64,000 bases of DNA from Apostichopus japonicus (taxonomy: Eukaryota; Echinodermata; Holothuroidea; Aspidochirotida; Stichopodidae). The notes beneath the pieces are model-generated. The model was not told the DNA's origin, made no database searches, and saw only the letters and a list, made by a program, of their open reading frames with translations. Below are positions 14,558 to 28,912 of this stretch, piece after piece; the first letter of the stretch is position 1, and the number at the start of each line of letters is the position of its first letter. The position numbers and the translations under genes are program-made. The stretch covers positions 18,985,418 through 19,049,417 of the forward strand of contig NC_092570.1 in the NCBI RefSeq assembly GCF_037975245.1. The letters are read 5' to 3'.

Positions 14558-14738
14558 CATTCAGAAAGAAATCTGTTAAATACTAGAACTTCTCAGTTTG
14601 AATCCTTACAAAAAAAACAAAAAAAATTGTTTTAGTATTTCATCTGTGAGCTTGGAAATTGGCGACCCAAGGCAAAACGCTGCTTTATGGAATGAAAAGA
14701 AAAAAAATGCATGAGATTAATGTTAAGAGAATACTTAC

Positions 14739-14865
14739 AAGATGCATGAGGGTCTTCATCCGACCTATCTCAGGTGGTAAGGACACTAATTTGTTATTGC
14801 TGACGATTAAAACTTCTAGAAATAAATTACAAATATGGACTGGTAATGTGGATAGTTGGTTACGA
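14739..14865 (-). CDS. LRCH: LRCH exon 3 (residues 104-146, LRRs)
   Basis: The acceptor TCTTCCACAG and donor CATCTT|GTAAGT bound 127 bp that read SRNQLSTLPVHICNLFLEVL and then IVSNNKLVSLPPEIGRMKTL. This is the best-conserved part of the gene against vertebrate LRCH proteins and the main basis of the family call. It leaves in phase 0. Confidence 0.92.
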
Positions 14866-15470
14866 CTGTGGAAGAGAAAACAGAGCAAAAGGGGGGAAAA
14901 AGTCACATTTATGTACAAATTTCAATCATTTTTGGAAAGCACTTACATACTTCAACTAGTAACTGCTATACACACTAAGACAAAAGAATAATAATTTGAG
15001 AAATACTGGACACATCAGGAAAACTTCATTTCACATTTGGAAATGCCTCTTAACTGTGAAAATTATAAAACTTATCCTAACAATAAGCTACACTTATGTA
15101 AACTATTACGACTGACATTTTAATAGCTTTCTAGTAAAACCCACACAGTACTGTACCTCATGTATTCCACTTGACATTTATGATTGTAGAGTTTGCTATT
15201 TCTCTCGGGAGGCCTTCATTAACATAAGAAACTCATAAGGAGAATAAAATGTTGCCACTGAGTCTTAATAGAGTATCTTAGAATTCAATGTAACAACACA
15301 AATCAAATGCAAATGAATGAATTTCAAATCTAACGAAATAGGACAGGATAAATGAGAAAAATGGGAAAAAATGAAAAACAAGTAAAAATGAGAAACAAAA
15401 GATAGGGGAGGGGGAAAAGTAAATTAAAAGGACTTATCTACATAAAGTTTAAATTTAGGTTTATCTTTAC
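14866..15470 (-). other. LRCH intron 2
   Basis: A short 605-bp intron, A-rich on the plus strand around 15340-15425. No repeat family or coding signal was recognised. Confidence 0.6.
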
Positions 15471-15615
15471 CTGAGATTAAGATACGTTAAATTGTTTAAA
15501 TTGACTATTTCGTCTGGGATGGCTCGGATGAAATTACTGTAGCAGCTCAAATTCTGTAACGAAAGGTATCCGCACAGATCTGTCGGAAGTTCACTCAGTT
15601 TATTTTTGGAAAGAT
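15471..15615 (-). CDS. LRCH: LRCH exon 2 (residues 56-103, first LRRs)
   Basis: The acceptor CTTTACAG and donor CTCAG|GTAAAG bound 145 bp. Joined to exon 1 it reads DLSKNKLSELPTDLCGYLSL and then two LRR units ending LTYLNL. It enters in phase 1 and leaves in phase 2. The LxxLxLSxNxLxxLP spacing is intact, with no stop or frameshift. Confidence 0.9.
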
Positions 15616-18579
15616 CTGTAAAGAAGGAAATAGAGAGGAAAAGTCAATTCATTTTCTTTCCTTTATAATGATAAATAGACAAACAAACAAATAAATAAAT
15701 AATAAACAAACAAACAAACATAGAAGATGTCTACCCCCAAAACTTTGTTGGTTAGGTTATTCATAACCAACAATACTTACTTGTCTCCATCCAACAAATG
15801 CACTTTTCCATCTACCTAACCTTCCAAAAACTGGTAACAGTTAAATCTTTCGAGTCCTGCCCATCCTCTCACCAATTCCAGGTAAAGGCCTATTTACTTT
15901 TTCTTCCAATTTACCAGTCCTGAGGTGAAATGTTTATTTTCTTAGCAGAGGTGTGTAAGAACTTAAGAAAGTTTGTTATTCCTTACAGTAAATTTCAACG
16001 CTTATGTCTATATCTGTTTCAAACTGATGTATGCATAAAAGGCTAAGCCTAACAGCATCACTGATAAATGTTTATTACTAAATAGTAACTACCATTGGAC
16101 CATTGGTTCCAAACTTACAAGGACTAGCTAATATTTAGACATTTTAAAGTTCCATGGTATGTTAAATGTTACAAATGATAATTAAAAAAGTTGACCAGCT
16201 GCAGAGCTTTTGCTGTACAATTAAAGCATGATTTGTAACACGCTCAGAACTGCAGAGTGATCAAAATGCTAGAAATGACATTTGTGATGACTGATTTAGG
16301 CCAGCAGACTTGGAATCCTGCCAATCTCTCCATCTGGTCAGGTATTCCCCTCCTGGTAAACTACCTAGTTATCTCCAACCATCAGACAAGTCACAGCTAT
16401 GGAATTTCTCACAAACCAATTAACGATACCTATGTAAAAGTTCAGCCCAATATAAATGCCTCCCACGAAATCGCACAATTGAAATTTGGTGCAGGAGAGA
16501 TGGAACTGTGCTGCTGTACATACAGTACTACAAACACTTGCAGATTGGTACTGCTGAGTGAGGGGTACACTTAGGGGGGCGTTCTAAATAGAAACATGAA
16601 AATGGATCATTTGTAAGACAAATTAGAGTACTTTGTAAAATATTGATCTTCAATCTTAATTCAGAATGAACAAATAATTGTGAGAAAGGGCGGATCATAC
16701 ACTTGTTAGTTGTTTCTTGTGATGAACTAAGAGCAGGACAGAAGCGGTGGACATCAAATTAATACAATCAAAGTAACCTAGCACTGTACACGTACAGTAC
16801 ACCAATGCACTTGTAATCCTGTCAGTACTTTCGGGAAGAGGAATTGGAAAACTTTTTTGTTTTTGAGAACATTACTTTGTCAACGAAGACGTTTTATTAT
16901 TGACATAGCTATTATCTGATGCCAAGTGACAAAGTCATACAACCACAACAAGTTTACCATTTACTCATTGTAAGCTGACAAGAATGTCAAAAATTCCAAA
17001 CAACAGTAGCTGTTTTTCATATCAGATTCTTAGATAAGACACATTCTAAACAGTGCATGCTACTGTACCATCAGGGATTTTCTTAGTGTAGCATTTTTCA
17101 AATTTTATGGATTTCGTTTCTCATAACTACTACAGTAGGCTTGAGTGAACCAAAGCTCTGATCCATACACATATATTTACATCTCAAGTGATTTGTCCAT
17201 TGTGCACAGCAGTTTACAACAGTATGCAATACCGGATATAGTAATAACCTGACCTAAACAAGCTACTGTAGTAAGTATTTTTTTTATCACAGCTTCAAAA
17301 CATTGATTTTGAATATTTATTATTATTAGTATTAAAATACTGTACTAAAATCCTGAAAATAAACAGTACCTTAACTTAAATCAAGATTCATCCCAAATAA
17401 TGATAATGTTCAACTTTTTTATTGGACTTTTGCAAGTTTATAAACGTTGATATAAAGGTGCTGAGGAAGAGACAATAAGAATACTGTAGGTCACCAGAAT
17501 AAACAACGTTCACGGAATTAACAAACATTTGGTGACGCATGATTCTAGCTACAATGCCATCTGACTTTGACCACCTTTGGACGACCACTTTGAACAATTT
17601 GATAACAGGTCTAGTGCTCTACGTAGTCATCTTAATGTAGATAAATTCCTATATTTGACAGATATTTTACAAATCCGCTTAATAACGATAACAATTGCTC
17701 GAACGATGTCTAACAATAGAAGATGAGTCAGTAGACCTTCTCCCGATGACATCAAAACTTCCAGCGTCATCGTCGCGCACGGTCCGCAGCAGACGATGGT
17801 TATTAAAACTCTTGATTACTTTTGCAAAGCGGAGGAGAATACAGTGTTGAACGATGAGAGTTGAATGATATGGTGAGAGTGGATGTTAAATTGTGACATC
17901 TTTATTAAATAGAAATGTAGTCAACAGATGGAAAACTTTTGAAGCCTCGAAGGAAATCAAAAATAAGGGATAGAGGCAGTCAAGGGGAAAAGCCTCAAAG
18001 TCAAGGTGAGTAGAACATGAACCAGACTGATGCAGATGACAACAAATATCAACAAAGTTTGGCAGTTTATGACCTCGCCAAATTATAATTACATATCATT
18101 TTTTTTTAGTTTTCAATAACAAATATAATCATGCCAATATTTCGCATCAGTCTATCGATGAAATTTTTCATGGTCCTCCAGTCGTCCGAGAAAACATAAT
18201 TTCTGTTCGGACGAAAACAAATCAGCTTTGGAGGTTGTCTGATGGAACGCTAGTTGTTTTAACATCATATTCAGATTGCGTTGTAACTGAATACCCCCAA
18301 AGAGTTTAAATGATAAATTGTTATCACCGCCAAACCTGTTGTGTTTGTCACCAAACATTCTGCATCTCCAAACCTACTCACCTCTCCTACAGTTTACATC
18401 TTGGTCACTACTTTATTATTTTTGCTACATTTTTTGGACAACCAAATGGTAAGGCTTAGTTAGTTGTCTGAGGGATAACTAGAGAAAAATCCGTAAAAAT
18501 TTGCCCTGGTCTATGCAAAATCAACATAATGGGCCGTATTTTCTCTTTTCTTGCTGGTGCCTAGGATAAAATTACAGGT

Positions 18580-18676
18580 TGTGAAAGGTGTAATCAGGTT
18601 ACCAGTTCATTCTATGCACGGTAGAACGATGGTGCTAAGTTTGTGGGGAGACAGGTAAGCGAGGAGCGAATTGAAT
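18580..18676 (+). repeat. SINE-like repeat, 5'-truncated copy
   Basis: The right two thirds of the family: CAGGTTACCAGTTCATTC, CACGGTAGAACGATGGTGCT, then GGGGAGACAGGTAAGCGAGG and AGCGAAT. Confidence 0.7.
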
Positions 18677-18869
18677 TGAGAAAATCATGTGCTGTAGTTG
18701 AACTCTCAAATATGTCAATTTTACTCTTAATGTACCAAAGTTTGCAGTTAAAAGTGTATGACGTGAGTAGATTCCCCTAAAGTTGGTAAAGTACTGTGTA
18801 AGCCTTGAATGAAGATATGAAAGAAAAAGTAATTACATTTTGTGGAAAAAGTAGAAAACCATTTTGTAT

Positions 18870-19033
18870 TCAAACATATTTTAATCTTCGATAGAAATTT
18901 GAAGCAAAACGCTCTAAATGAGTCAAGTATCAATTTTTTAAATTTTATGTACATTTTTCAACCCGAACATACTTCAATCTTCTATAGAAATTGGACACAA
19001 AATGCTCTAGTAGAGTCAAGTATCAATTTTTTG
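18870..19033 (+). repeat. Local tandem duplication (~95-bp unit, two copies)
   Basis: Units at about 18870-18939 and 18965-19033 share CAAACATA..T..AATCTTC, ATAGAAATT, GCTCTA and GAGTCAAGTATCAATTTTTT. Confidence 0.75.
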
Positions 19034-21354
19034 CTTTTGATTTTCTTTTCTGTTGAAGATTTTCACAATCAGTACTACTGTACTGTAGATATATACTGAG
19101 GTACTAAACAGTACAACGGTGTACTGTATGTAACACGTTAGGTCTGTGGTATTTTAACAACAGAAATCATATTCAGTATATAGTACATAGTTTGCCCTTC
19201 ATCATTATACAATTTGACATATTACTGTATACAATATTTTAAATTTTGCTGTTTAAGGATAATCTTTATCTTTTTATTATAATTTACATATATAACCCAC
19301 ATACTTTGAACCTGTCACATGCTCGTCTTTCTCATGCAAATAACTACCATACTGTACATTGCCCTCTCTTTGCATCACAACAGCAATAGTGTCAATACAT
19401 TTCATCCTAGTTTTATAACCTACAAAGTGTTCAGAGGTTGTAAAGTTAACCTACGTAGTAAGTACAAGCTATATATATATACTCAGCAATGTACTTCCTT
19501 ACTGTTTATACTGTATACTGTGCGCTGTACAGTATGTATCAAATATTAGCATCTGACATGACCATCCAAAACTAATGATGCATGAACCCTAATTATTTTT
19601 AGATCAACATTTAAGCTACCTACTTTGATGCAGTAGTACTGTAGTTGCCTGCTAACACTGTTCTATTTAGTAAATACTGTACATAACGTCCATGATCAAT
19701 CATATCTATGTTAAGTGCTGGTAGGTTTCCAATATGAATACTATATGTATAAACATACACATAATCAGCAGCTATTGATAGAGCTCTAAGGTTTTCCCAG
19801 GTACTGTTTGTCTCAGATCTCTGTTATGTGAAGTACAATCTCACAATATAGTGTGTCTACATAGTAGTATATATGCAAATGACCTAATTGACTAATTGTA
19901 AACCTTAATTTTTCTTTGGAAAGAAAACCTGGGAAATGATTGAACAATCTCTGGCAGACCCTTATTTTCTCTCTGGTTTGACAGAAGGACAACAGAGGAT
20001 GCAATCTTCTCGGGAGACATTTGTATCACCCGGTTACCTGATATGAGTCACATACTGTACAGGATACATACAGTACAAGGTTAATTCAGTTTGCACCAGC
20101 ATCTCACTTCTGAAAGGCCTCTGAAAGCAAACACATTGTACTGATCTGATCTGAAAACGTTTTTTCCTTTTTGCACAAACAGAAAATCTTCTTCATCTCT
20201 GTCACAATTCTTCTATTTAACATGAATAGAAGATAGTTCAGAGAAGCACATAATAATGTTTGGTTGCATGACTCACATTAACCACAAACTTTCTTCATGT
20301 ACATTGATCAGTATATACTGTAAGTGCTTGGAATGAGCTGTCAATGCAACCAAAAAATCCATCCCTGAGTATAGTGAACATGGCGCTATTGCACAGTACA
20401 GCATGTCAATGGGGGAGTTGGAGGTAGTTTTGTTAAAGGATATATGAAATAAATCGGATGATTTAAATATGATGAACTTCTTGCATACTCATCTTGTGTT
20501 TTCGCCTCTTTTTCATGCCTGGGTGAGGAGGGGAACAGAAGGGGTGCAGGTGCGGAGAGAATAAACTTAGATCACTGCTGTCACTGACATATATGCTTTA
20601 ATATGCTGCACAGTACAGAAGATGCTCATTACACAACCCAGGGGGAATAATTCAAGCACTGATCAAATTTAATGTACATACACTGTACAGTAGCATATAT
20701 TAAAGGATCTGAATTTTGTCTCTTATAAAATACTATGAAGTGTGGTTCCTGTGTACAAATATTGCTCATTGCACTAGTGAGGCAATTTCCAATTTTGCTG
20801 GGCATTTTGCCATGCGATACCAGATAAATCATTCCCCCCCCCCCCCCCACCGCAACACTTTCATTCTGTACCTATACCTATTTCAAGCATAATTTGATAT
20901 TTTCAACTGAGACTTTGTAAACGAAAGTCAATGCTCAAAGTGGATATACGAGACTTAGACTACACTGCGCAGTTCAGAATGTTTTTATTCTTCATTATTT
21001 ATTAACACAAGAACAATTTGATGACTAACCGTTAAATCATAAAAGTATGTGTCTGTATAAGGAAATCCTCCTCTAATTCTTTAACCATAAGCTGAAACCA
21101 AATCTGGGTGTTACCTTAACAAATTGTGCTGACCTGGGTAAACTTGCAGCAGTATACGTGTACTGAGAAGGACGCCGCACATTCCAAAATTTAGCATTTC
21201 TTGTACAGTATTTATCTAACTGTACTACAGTAAATGTGCAGGTGATAATATTACTAATAATTAATTAATATCAAAACTCGGAAGAAATTTACTAGTTAAA
21301 TTAGAAATAATTGAATTGATGGTGGGAAAAAAATCCACGCGCAAAACGGACGGT

Positions 21355-21500
21355 CTAGGCACTTTGGATGGTAGAATAAGAAGGAAGGGCATTGACGGGA
21401 GAGGTTCGGATATATAGGGCACACAGTGGTAAAAGGTGACAAGTTCATGCTAGGCACAGTAGAATGAGAGTGCTAAGGTTGTGATGAAACAGGTAAATAA
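21355..21500 (+). repeat. SINE-like repeat copy
   Basis: GGCACTTTGGATGGTAGAAT, AAGGAAGGGCATTGACGGGA, GGTAAAAGGTGACAAGTTCA and the end GATGAAACAGGTAAATAA. Same orientation as the other members. Confidence 0.7.
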
Positions 21501-23097
21501 TACTGTCTACAGTCATGATATCACAGTGCTAGAGTACAGTATGTGACTAGTCAAGGAAGAAACAGTGTATTTTGTACAGTGAATTGGTCACTGGATATGA
21601 GTGCAACACGGACACTTCTGTATATGAGGTGATTTGACAATAAAGATTATTCCCAGAATGCATTGCAAGCTTTTAGAAAGAACTACTGTATACTAAACTG
21701 TCAAGAATTCAGGTGAACAATAACTGGTGTTGACAAACTATTATTTCAATTTTGTGCCAAATGCTCCTGAACAGCTTTAGATAAAATGAGGACAAAAAAA
21801 ATCCTGTGAAACTATCTGTTAACAGTTCCCAGTCTATCGAGTATACCCCGTTCTAGCCGACTGGCGATGAGATCCTTATACCCTTCGATAAAATTACGAA
21901 ATATACAGCAATTTGAATTAGTGTTGCCGCCATTTGACATTTAACGGTTACAAAAATCATGTTTATGTTGAATGTCCAGTCAGTCTTGCCACCCAGCATT
22001 TCTAGCAATTTCTGGGAAATAAAATCTTGAGTAATACAATTAGACACGTAAATTTGCCTTTTAAACATGACATTCTTAATGTGTAGGATACAGCTTCATC
22101 ATTGTCGAGACTATAAGTCATAGTTTTATCATTAGAGCCCAAAGCCTCTCACACCCCCTCTTCCTCCCCCTCTCACCCCTCTACCTCCTTTCCTATCAAA
22201 CTTGACAGTATACCAAACCATCTCAGTGAGTACTTTGGCCATTGGAATAGAAGGGTTGTGACATCAGAAGGACTGTAATGTAGAAATGGAAGGTGATGGA
22301 TAGGAACCCTAGTAATGCAGCAGTGGTATGGAGGATGTTTCATCCAGGAGCAATTAGGTCCACGTTTTGTTTTCCCATCTGAAGAGCTATCATTCAAAAT
22401 GCTACGAACTGTCAACTGGATTGTCACTAAATGTGAAGCATTTATAACCTATAAATGGTATTCAGCTTATGATGGAGTGACACTGACTGCTGTATTTCAC
22501 AAGCATAACCAATTTAACTGGCTTTCAGACATGTTGTTCCTAAGAATGTTACTCTACTTCCTCATAAACAAAGCAATGCATTAATTGAATACGTACAGTA
22601 CATATATTCCAGCATTGGATATTATACACAAACCTATGAAAGCAGCTTTTTCTAAACACCCATGCATACATACAGTATTAACAAACGATATGGCAAGGTT
22701 CAGTCCTGTATATGTAAACAAGATTTCAAGCACTGTGCTGTACGAGTGAAACTAAAAACGGGTGAACATCCTATCTTCACAACTGGTCAGTTGATATGTT
22801 TGCCAAGCAAAAACACTCTAAAAGATAAAATCTGGTAAATATGCATAGGAAGGAAATTGAGGTTTGGTTTTCCACAAACACTGTCATTTTATACTGAAGC
22901 TAAACTTGGAAGAAAGGCTTGAATAAACTGTAGAAGGCCTAATATGATCAATCAAACCATAGACTGTACAATTTAACAAACTATGTAAACAATCAACACC
23001 CAATAGTTACTGAAATCAAATATGATTTACTCTGTAGGCAACCGTCCTAAGCTCAACGGCCTCGTTTGCACTTGAGAATGAGCGCAGCTTTGAAGGA

Positions 23098-23134
23098 GAG
23101 GGGAGTGGGGAGGGGAGGGGAGGGGAGGGGAGGG
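23098..23134 (+). repeat. (GGGGA)n tract
   Basis: Five or more GGGGA units in a row, the spacing needed for a G-quadruplex on this strand; structure not tested. Confidence 0.9.
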
Positions 23135-26100
23135 TAAAGAGAGGCAGGGAGGATAAATCAGACCAGTGTTCTGTGATATTGAAATTGCCGACTGACAGAA
23201 CCAGACATGCGTGAAAATCATTAAGTTTGTGAAACTTTCTCTGGGTGGTCATCACATGAGATAAAATATCACAGTAAGATAAATCCACAAGTATAACAAG
23301 TTTCTAGCTTCTTTCGAAAACTTCTACAAAATCAATATAGCAAACAACCAACCATTTGTGTCTTAATGAGCACTGCGAATGTTTGCCTGCCATGTTCCTT
23401 TTTTATCTGTCTTGATACTGTATATATACCAAATCTTTGATTCATTCATTTAGATCAGGCCTTGTTTGTATTATACTTTGGGCTTGTTATTTCGGCTCGT
23501 TCCATTCTGTCAAGTCTCTAACCTGTATAGAGCAGTGTAAATAGAGCACATACCAGAAACAGACATGAACAGAACTTTGTACCTTGTACTGTCATGATAG
23601 CTGGGTAAGATACAAAAATAATAAACTATGACTGCAGTGAATACAAAACGCACGTAACATCGCCCACACTGTAACAATCTACCCTCGGCTACTACACACG
23701 TGTGTAACTCTATCTAACATGAACGCTACCAAATTTGGATGACAAAACAAGTGTGTTTTATTGTGTTACACAGTGCAAAGAGAGTCTTGATTAGATGCAC
23801 ACATCACCACATTATTGAATTCAACTCACTTCAGACATTTGTTACATGTATGCTAGTTGACATTCATGAAGTGGTGATAATTAATAATTCCGTAGTACTG
23901 CAACTCTTACATAATGTTGAAGTGCTAGCAGATTTATACTGTATTTCAGTCAGTCACTACAGTGTGAGAGTCTGATCTTGTCACAGAGTTTCAATACCTT
24001 CGATGATGTACTGGGAAACACACAGTAACAATCTGGAGTAGTGCTGTACAGTACGTTAATAACACAAAACCACTCAAATGCCTCAATCATCATAAACAAT
24101 TGACTGATATTGTTCTACAATAACAGAAGAAAAAATAAAAAGAGAGAGAAAAAGTAGACTTAGAAACCTTATTTCTTCCTTCTTTGGCAAGTTTCAGTAA
24201 AGTATTGTCAGTCATGTTTGTAAATTTGTATGTGCCACCTGTCAATGTAAACACCTTACTGTACTTTATAGAAAGTATACATTAACCTTTTGTCAAGTTT
24301 ATGATAAAAAAAAATTAAAAAATACCATTCAGTAATTTCTAAGAGAAGTAGAACTCACATATGGTAGGGTTAGCAGGTGCTAACATTAGTCACTAAGATC
24401 ACAAAACTTTGAGATATATTTATTTATCAAATAAAAACACTTTCAATTTACTGTACATGTCCATGAGCACTCTACAATTGCACTCAGTTACTAATAAAAA
24501 TTTCTAGCAACATTCTCTAAAATGAGCCTCAATTCATGGTCAGATCTCCATGCTTAACATACTGTACCATTCCAAAGGCTTACACACTACTGTATTTGAT
24601 ATAAATTTTATTGATCATACTGCATTGTGTCTGGAGTTTGCCCATCTCAGTTGACCACCGAACTTTAATATTGGTCATATGGTCAAAATCTATAGGAAGT
24701 GGAATCAATCTAGGACGATCCCAAAAGCCACCTGGTATTTACATGTCTCCTCACTATAACTGCACGCTTGCTCTGCTGTGTTCAGAGCTCTCGGTGACCT
24801 TTCCAGCACTGTACTCTCCCAGAGATCAGCCAATTCCAGTATATTGCTTCCTTGAGCATTCTTCCCTAGCAAGCATTTGGAAGCTCTTAGAATGTAGGAA
24901 ATTCCAAGATCTCACAAAACTTAGAATCTTTCGTAACGGTCGTGGAGTGAAGTACAGAATGTTGGCAATAACGTAACGAATTCTTCAACTATTTTGAAAA
25001 CTTATAACATCAAACTGCTCAAGGTTTTCATCAAGTATATTTGTGGATGAGAAATAAATGGGAGTTAAATTCTGTATCCTCAATAATGTGAAGAGTTTGC
25101 GACAGTTTTATCTTATCATTGACACATTTCGATCCATACCAGTTTCTACTGTAGATCATAACTAACAGATCTTTAAAAACTGAGAATCCTACACCTTTCT
25201 TTCTTTAAATTATTGACTAACGATTTGAGCACTAATAAGCAGGAGTGACTACAGGTAATGTCATGTCAAAACTGTATAATGGGGTCATTATGTCACACAT
25301 ATAACACTTATATACTGTACACACACATATTGTACAAGTATTGTATTCTATTGTGCAAACAGTTTCGTTTATGGTCTGTCTGTCTGTGGGTCTCTCTGTA
25401 CATGCGTAAGTGTACAAATTTGCATTTTCGACAAGATATTGAAAGAGAAACTGTGACCAAGGACTAACAAGTCAATTCTGTCCTGTATTGATAATAAAAA
25501 AAATAAATAAAAAAAATATGTACTGAAATACTTCATGTGCTTTCCACATCAGTACTTGACTTATTGTAGCAGCATAATTTGTGCATTATTAATGTACAGT
25601 ATGCGATTAAGTTTTGTGATAAGTCTCTCTGGATACTAATATCTCATAGCAATGCAGTTTATTATTGTAGCTTGGCTATTCACAATTAAGTTTCTAATAT
25701 TAACAGAGTAAAAGCAATCAAAAATGTCCAATTTGCTAAGCTTTTGTGTGACTATAAATAACAATAACAATTTAAAGCGTCCGGCTGACAAAGTTTTCAG
25801 AATAATACATGGACAATTTTTATCACTTACTGTTCACTTGGAAAAACAAAAATTGCCAGGGTGTGATACTGTAGTTTCATAATAATGTGATCATATTTTG
25901 ATTGACTTCTAATATTTTTTGGGGGATTGATGCATTTTAAAATCAAATCAAATCAAATCAGATGCTAAAATTTGCTATTTAATTCAGCTTGAGCAGGTGA
26001 CCAATGTTACTGTACCACTCACAATGACTTGGCTGTATCTTACTGGGTAACCTTTGGATTTAATAATGTGTGAAATGTTTCCATCACAACCTACGTACAG

Positions 26101-26240
26101 TATAGGATAACATTTGGAATATACAGTAGTCTCTTAATTGAAGTAACCAGATCATTCCTCACATCAAAGCTGCAGTTCTAGACCTTCACCATAAATGAAC
26201 ATTTCCTACTTCAGCACCTACTTGATATCATTATCTCTAG

Positions 26241-26306
26241 CCAGTCAGTCAGTCAGTGTGTCAGTCAGTGAGTGAGTCAGTCAGTCAGTGTGTCAGTCAG
26301 TCAGTT
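26241..26306 (+). repeat. (CAGT)n microsatellite
   Basis: Imperfect CAGT repeat with GTGT and GAGT interruptions. Confidence 0.95.
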
Positions 26307-26768
26307 CCTGGGTAAGTCCATAATTAGACCTCAGATATGTATCCACACTGGCACTGTACTGTGGCATTGGAAAAGCATCGTATGCTGGTTACCTTTTCCT
26401 AGACTAAACTGAACCCAAACTCTTTAAACTTAATCACTATCCTGTATGTGTACATATATAGCAGACAGTACATTAAAGAACATTTGCAGCTTTGATGAGA
26501 TGTACTGTATCTTCTCACTAATAAGACACTAAAGACTTACTGTAGCTAAAATACTGTAGGTACATAACAGTGTGGTGGTAATCAGAAAGGGAAGGAAAAT
26601 GGTGGGTAGGAATAGAAGGATACACAGTGAGGGACAACTGTACAATATCCAGTGTGTTCATGTCTTCTTCTTACATAGTTGATTTCAATAATTATAGATC
26701 TTCTGCCACCTTCACCCCTCTCTCTGCACGACACTGTAATTACATCTCTGTACTGTACGTAAACATAT

Positions 26769-26938
26769 ATGTGAGTACACATGCAGACTCTCTGTGACTC
26801 TGTAATGCTGTTTTCTGCATGTTACATCTCAGTACATTAGAAAACTGTATGTGAGTACACTGTAGGCAGACTCTTTGACTATGTAATGCTGTTTTCTGCT
26901 GTTTATCTGTACATGTTACATCTCTATACAGTACATAC
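26769..26938 (+). repeat. Local tandem duplication (~85-bp unit, two copies)
   Basis: Both units contain TATGTGAGTACAC, GCAGACTCT, GTAATGCTGTTTTCTGC and GTTACATCTC. Confidence 0.75.
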
Positions 26939-28847
26939 TGCAAATGTACATGTAAATGTACATGGATATTCTGAGGAGTAGTAGTAGTGCATGACCAACA
27001 AACTGGGTTAACACTGATAAGACTTGTATGTCTTTCTGATATACAGATACTGTATAACGTCCTGTTCAGGACTGTACAATAGAGTATAGTCTTACGGATG
27101 ATTTAATAAGGCTAAATCAGGAACGAATATTACCTGGGTCTGTCACGGTCAAAAGCAGCCAAGATGAACCAACACAGCTGAAGGAGTACAGTAGAAAGGC
27201 ATCTTTATGGTATAAACAAAGGTGCCAATTTCACATCAACACTAGTGGACAACACTATACGGATTTCACCCTACATCAACAGGGCTCTACTGGTATATCA
27301 ACAACTAAATGAATATCTTCCCTCCTCAGGCATTCCAGGCACTCATTTTCAAGACCAAAACTGTCAAACTTGAGGCCTCTAGATATTTGGTCTTCCTGAA
27401 TGGGTCTCAACAGGATAGGGTAAATCTTTTATAATATTTATAAACCTTTCTTTCTTTTTTTTCAGTGGGGTTATTGATTCAGTTGTGAAAAATATGGGCA
27501 CCAAAAGCTATACGAAAATATTATCTGATTCTCAAAAAATGTGCTATAACAATATTGGGTACTGCAGGGAATTTTCACAATAATGCTTGCAGAGAGCAGA
27601 GGTTGCTTGACTTGTGCCCGTCAGTAAAATGGATGTACTGTACTATACTGTATCTTAATAACTAATTGAAATATCTTCAGACGCATAATGGCCTCTGTGA
27701 TGTGATATAAATAAACTATTCATCAGCACCAGACAGCAGTAGCCAATAGGCAAAGAAAACTTTGCCTGATGCTTTACAGAGGCAGAATGATGGAGGGTTT
27801 CGTAGGCAATGAACTGCTGTTTCTCTTACAGTACGTCCCCAGTTCATGCTACATGGCTATTCTAGGCTATTTTTCAATGAGCTTTTCTGTAAGTCAACTT
27901 TGCAGATATATACACACGACATACTGTACGGTATGTTATACCATCTGTGACTTGTCGTTTCCATGCAACTTTGGACAAGGTCTCATGCTGTAATGATGTC
28001 TAATGTGGAGTCAAAGTATGACCTTGGGCATTGAGAACATAATTTCCAAGATAATAAAAGAAAGTTTCTCACAAAGTGGTCTACAACCAAGCTCTGCTGT
28101 AATTTTGAGGCAAAGCAAAGTGAAACTTGTTAAATAACACAGCAGTACCTCCTTTTACATGGCAGAACCTGGTAACTGAGTTACGTGTTGCTCCCTGATC
28201 AAAACAACTGAGTTTCTTACAAGGACAGCTCTATCTATTAAAATCATGCAACATGCACAACTAATGTAGGTGTGCTGCATGTGTGGCATTGCTGTGTATC
28301 AGCAACTCTTACTCAGTATCATTATAGTACATGTACAGATCTATACAGAGAAATAACTTCTTGCGGCCACAAATTTATTCACTGTTTTTTGTTGCTAGGC
28401 AACACTCAGTGTGGCAAAACAACAGAGAACATTCCAACAAATTGTTCAGGGGTCAGAGTAATACCAGTGAAGCTCTACCAAAAAGGGTCAAACCACTCTT
28501 CAGCAAATTATATCACATTTCTGTGATAGTATGGTGTCAACACTCCTTCCCAAATGAGGAGTAATCCATGTGTTGTACACACTATATGTAGCACTATTAC
28601 TTAAATACATACACTTAATAGGTTTACTGGAGGGTGGAACCTATTACTCTGTCCAGGTGTGTAAAGTACTACAGTGCTACAGATACACAATGCAACCACT
28701 TCTTGTTATGTTAGTTGAACAAATAGTCAATGTGGTTGTGCTGAGTAATACCTCAGTATTGCACATCAATTTAGAGGATCTTTAGAGGAGACAGTAAACC
28801 AATCACCATCTTAAGTTATATATAAAAGACAGCTTTGTACTGAGCAA

Positions 28848-28912
28848 TTCCCCTCCCCCCTCCCATCTCCGCCCCCTCCCATCTCTGCCCCCTCCCATCC
28901 CCTCTCCTATAT
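28848..28912 (+). repeat. C-rich minisatellite (~20-bp unit)
   Basis: Repeats of a CCCCCTCCCATCTC-type unit, three copies, within LRCH intron 1. Confidence 0.8.

Larger units (their letters stand above)
4900..14738 (-). other. LRCH intron 3
   Basis: This 9.8-kb intron has no convincing coding exon. It holds three clear members (8168-8308, 13043-13201, 14418-14557) and one weak member (12628-12760) of the SINE-like repeat, a C-rich run near 13650-13670, and many TACTGTAC words. Confidence 0.6.

Noticed and set aside
22173-22584. Overlapping 84- and 89-codon frames on opposite strands
   Set aside because: No domain resemblance and no flanking splice signals in a consistent phase.
24611-24976. 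121-codon open frame on the plus strand in LRCH intron 1
   Set aside because: No recognisable domain, unremarkable composition, no splice or promoter context; antisense to the host gene and of a length expected by chance in 64 kb.
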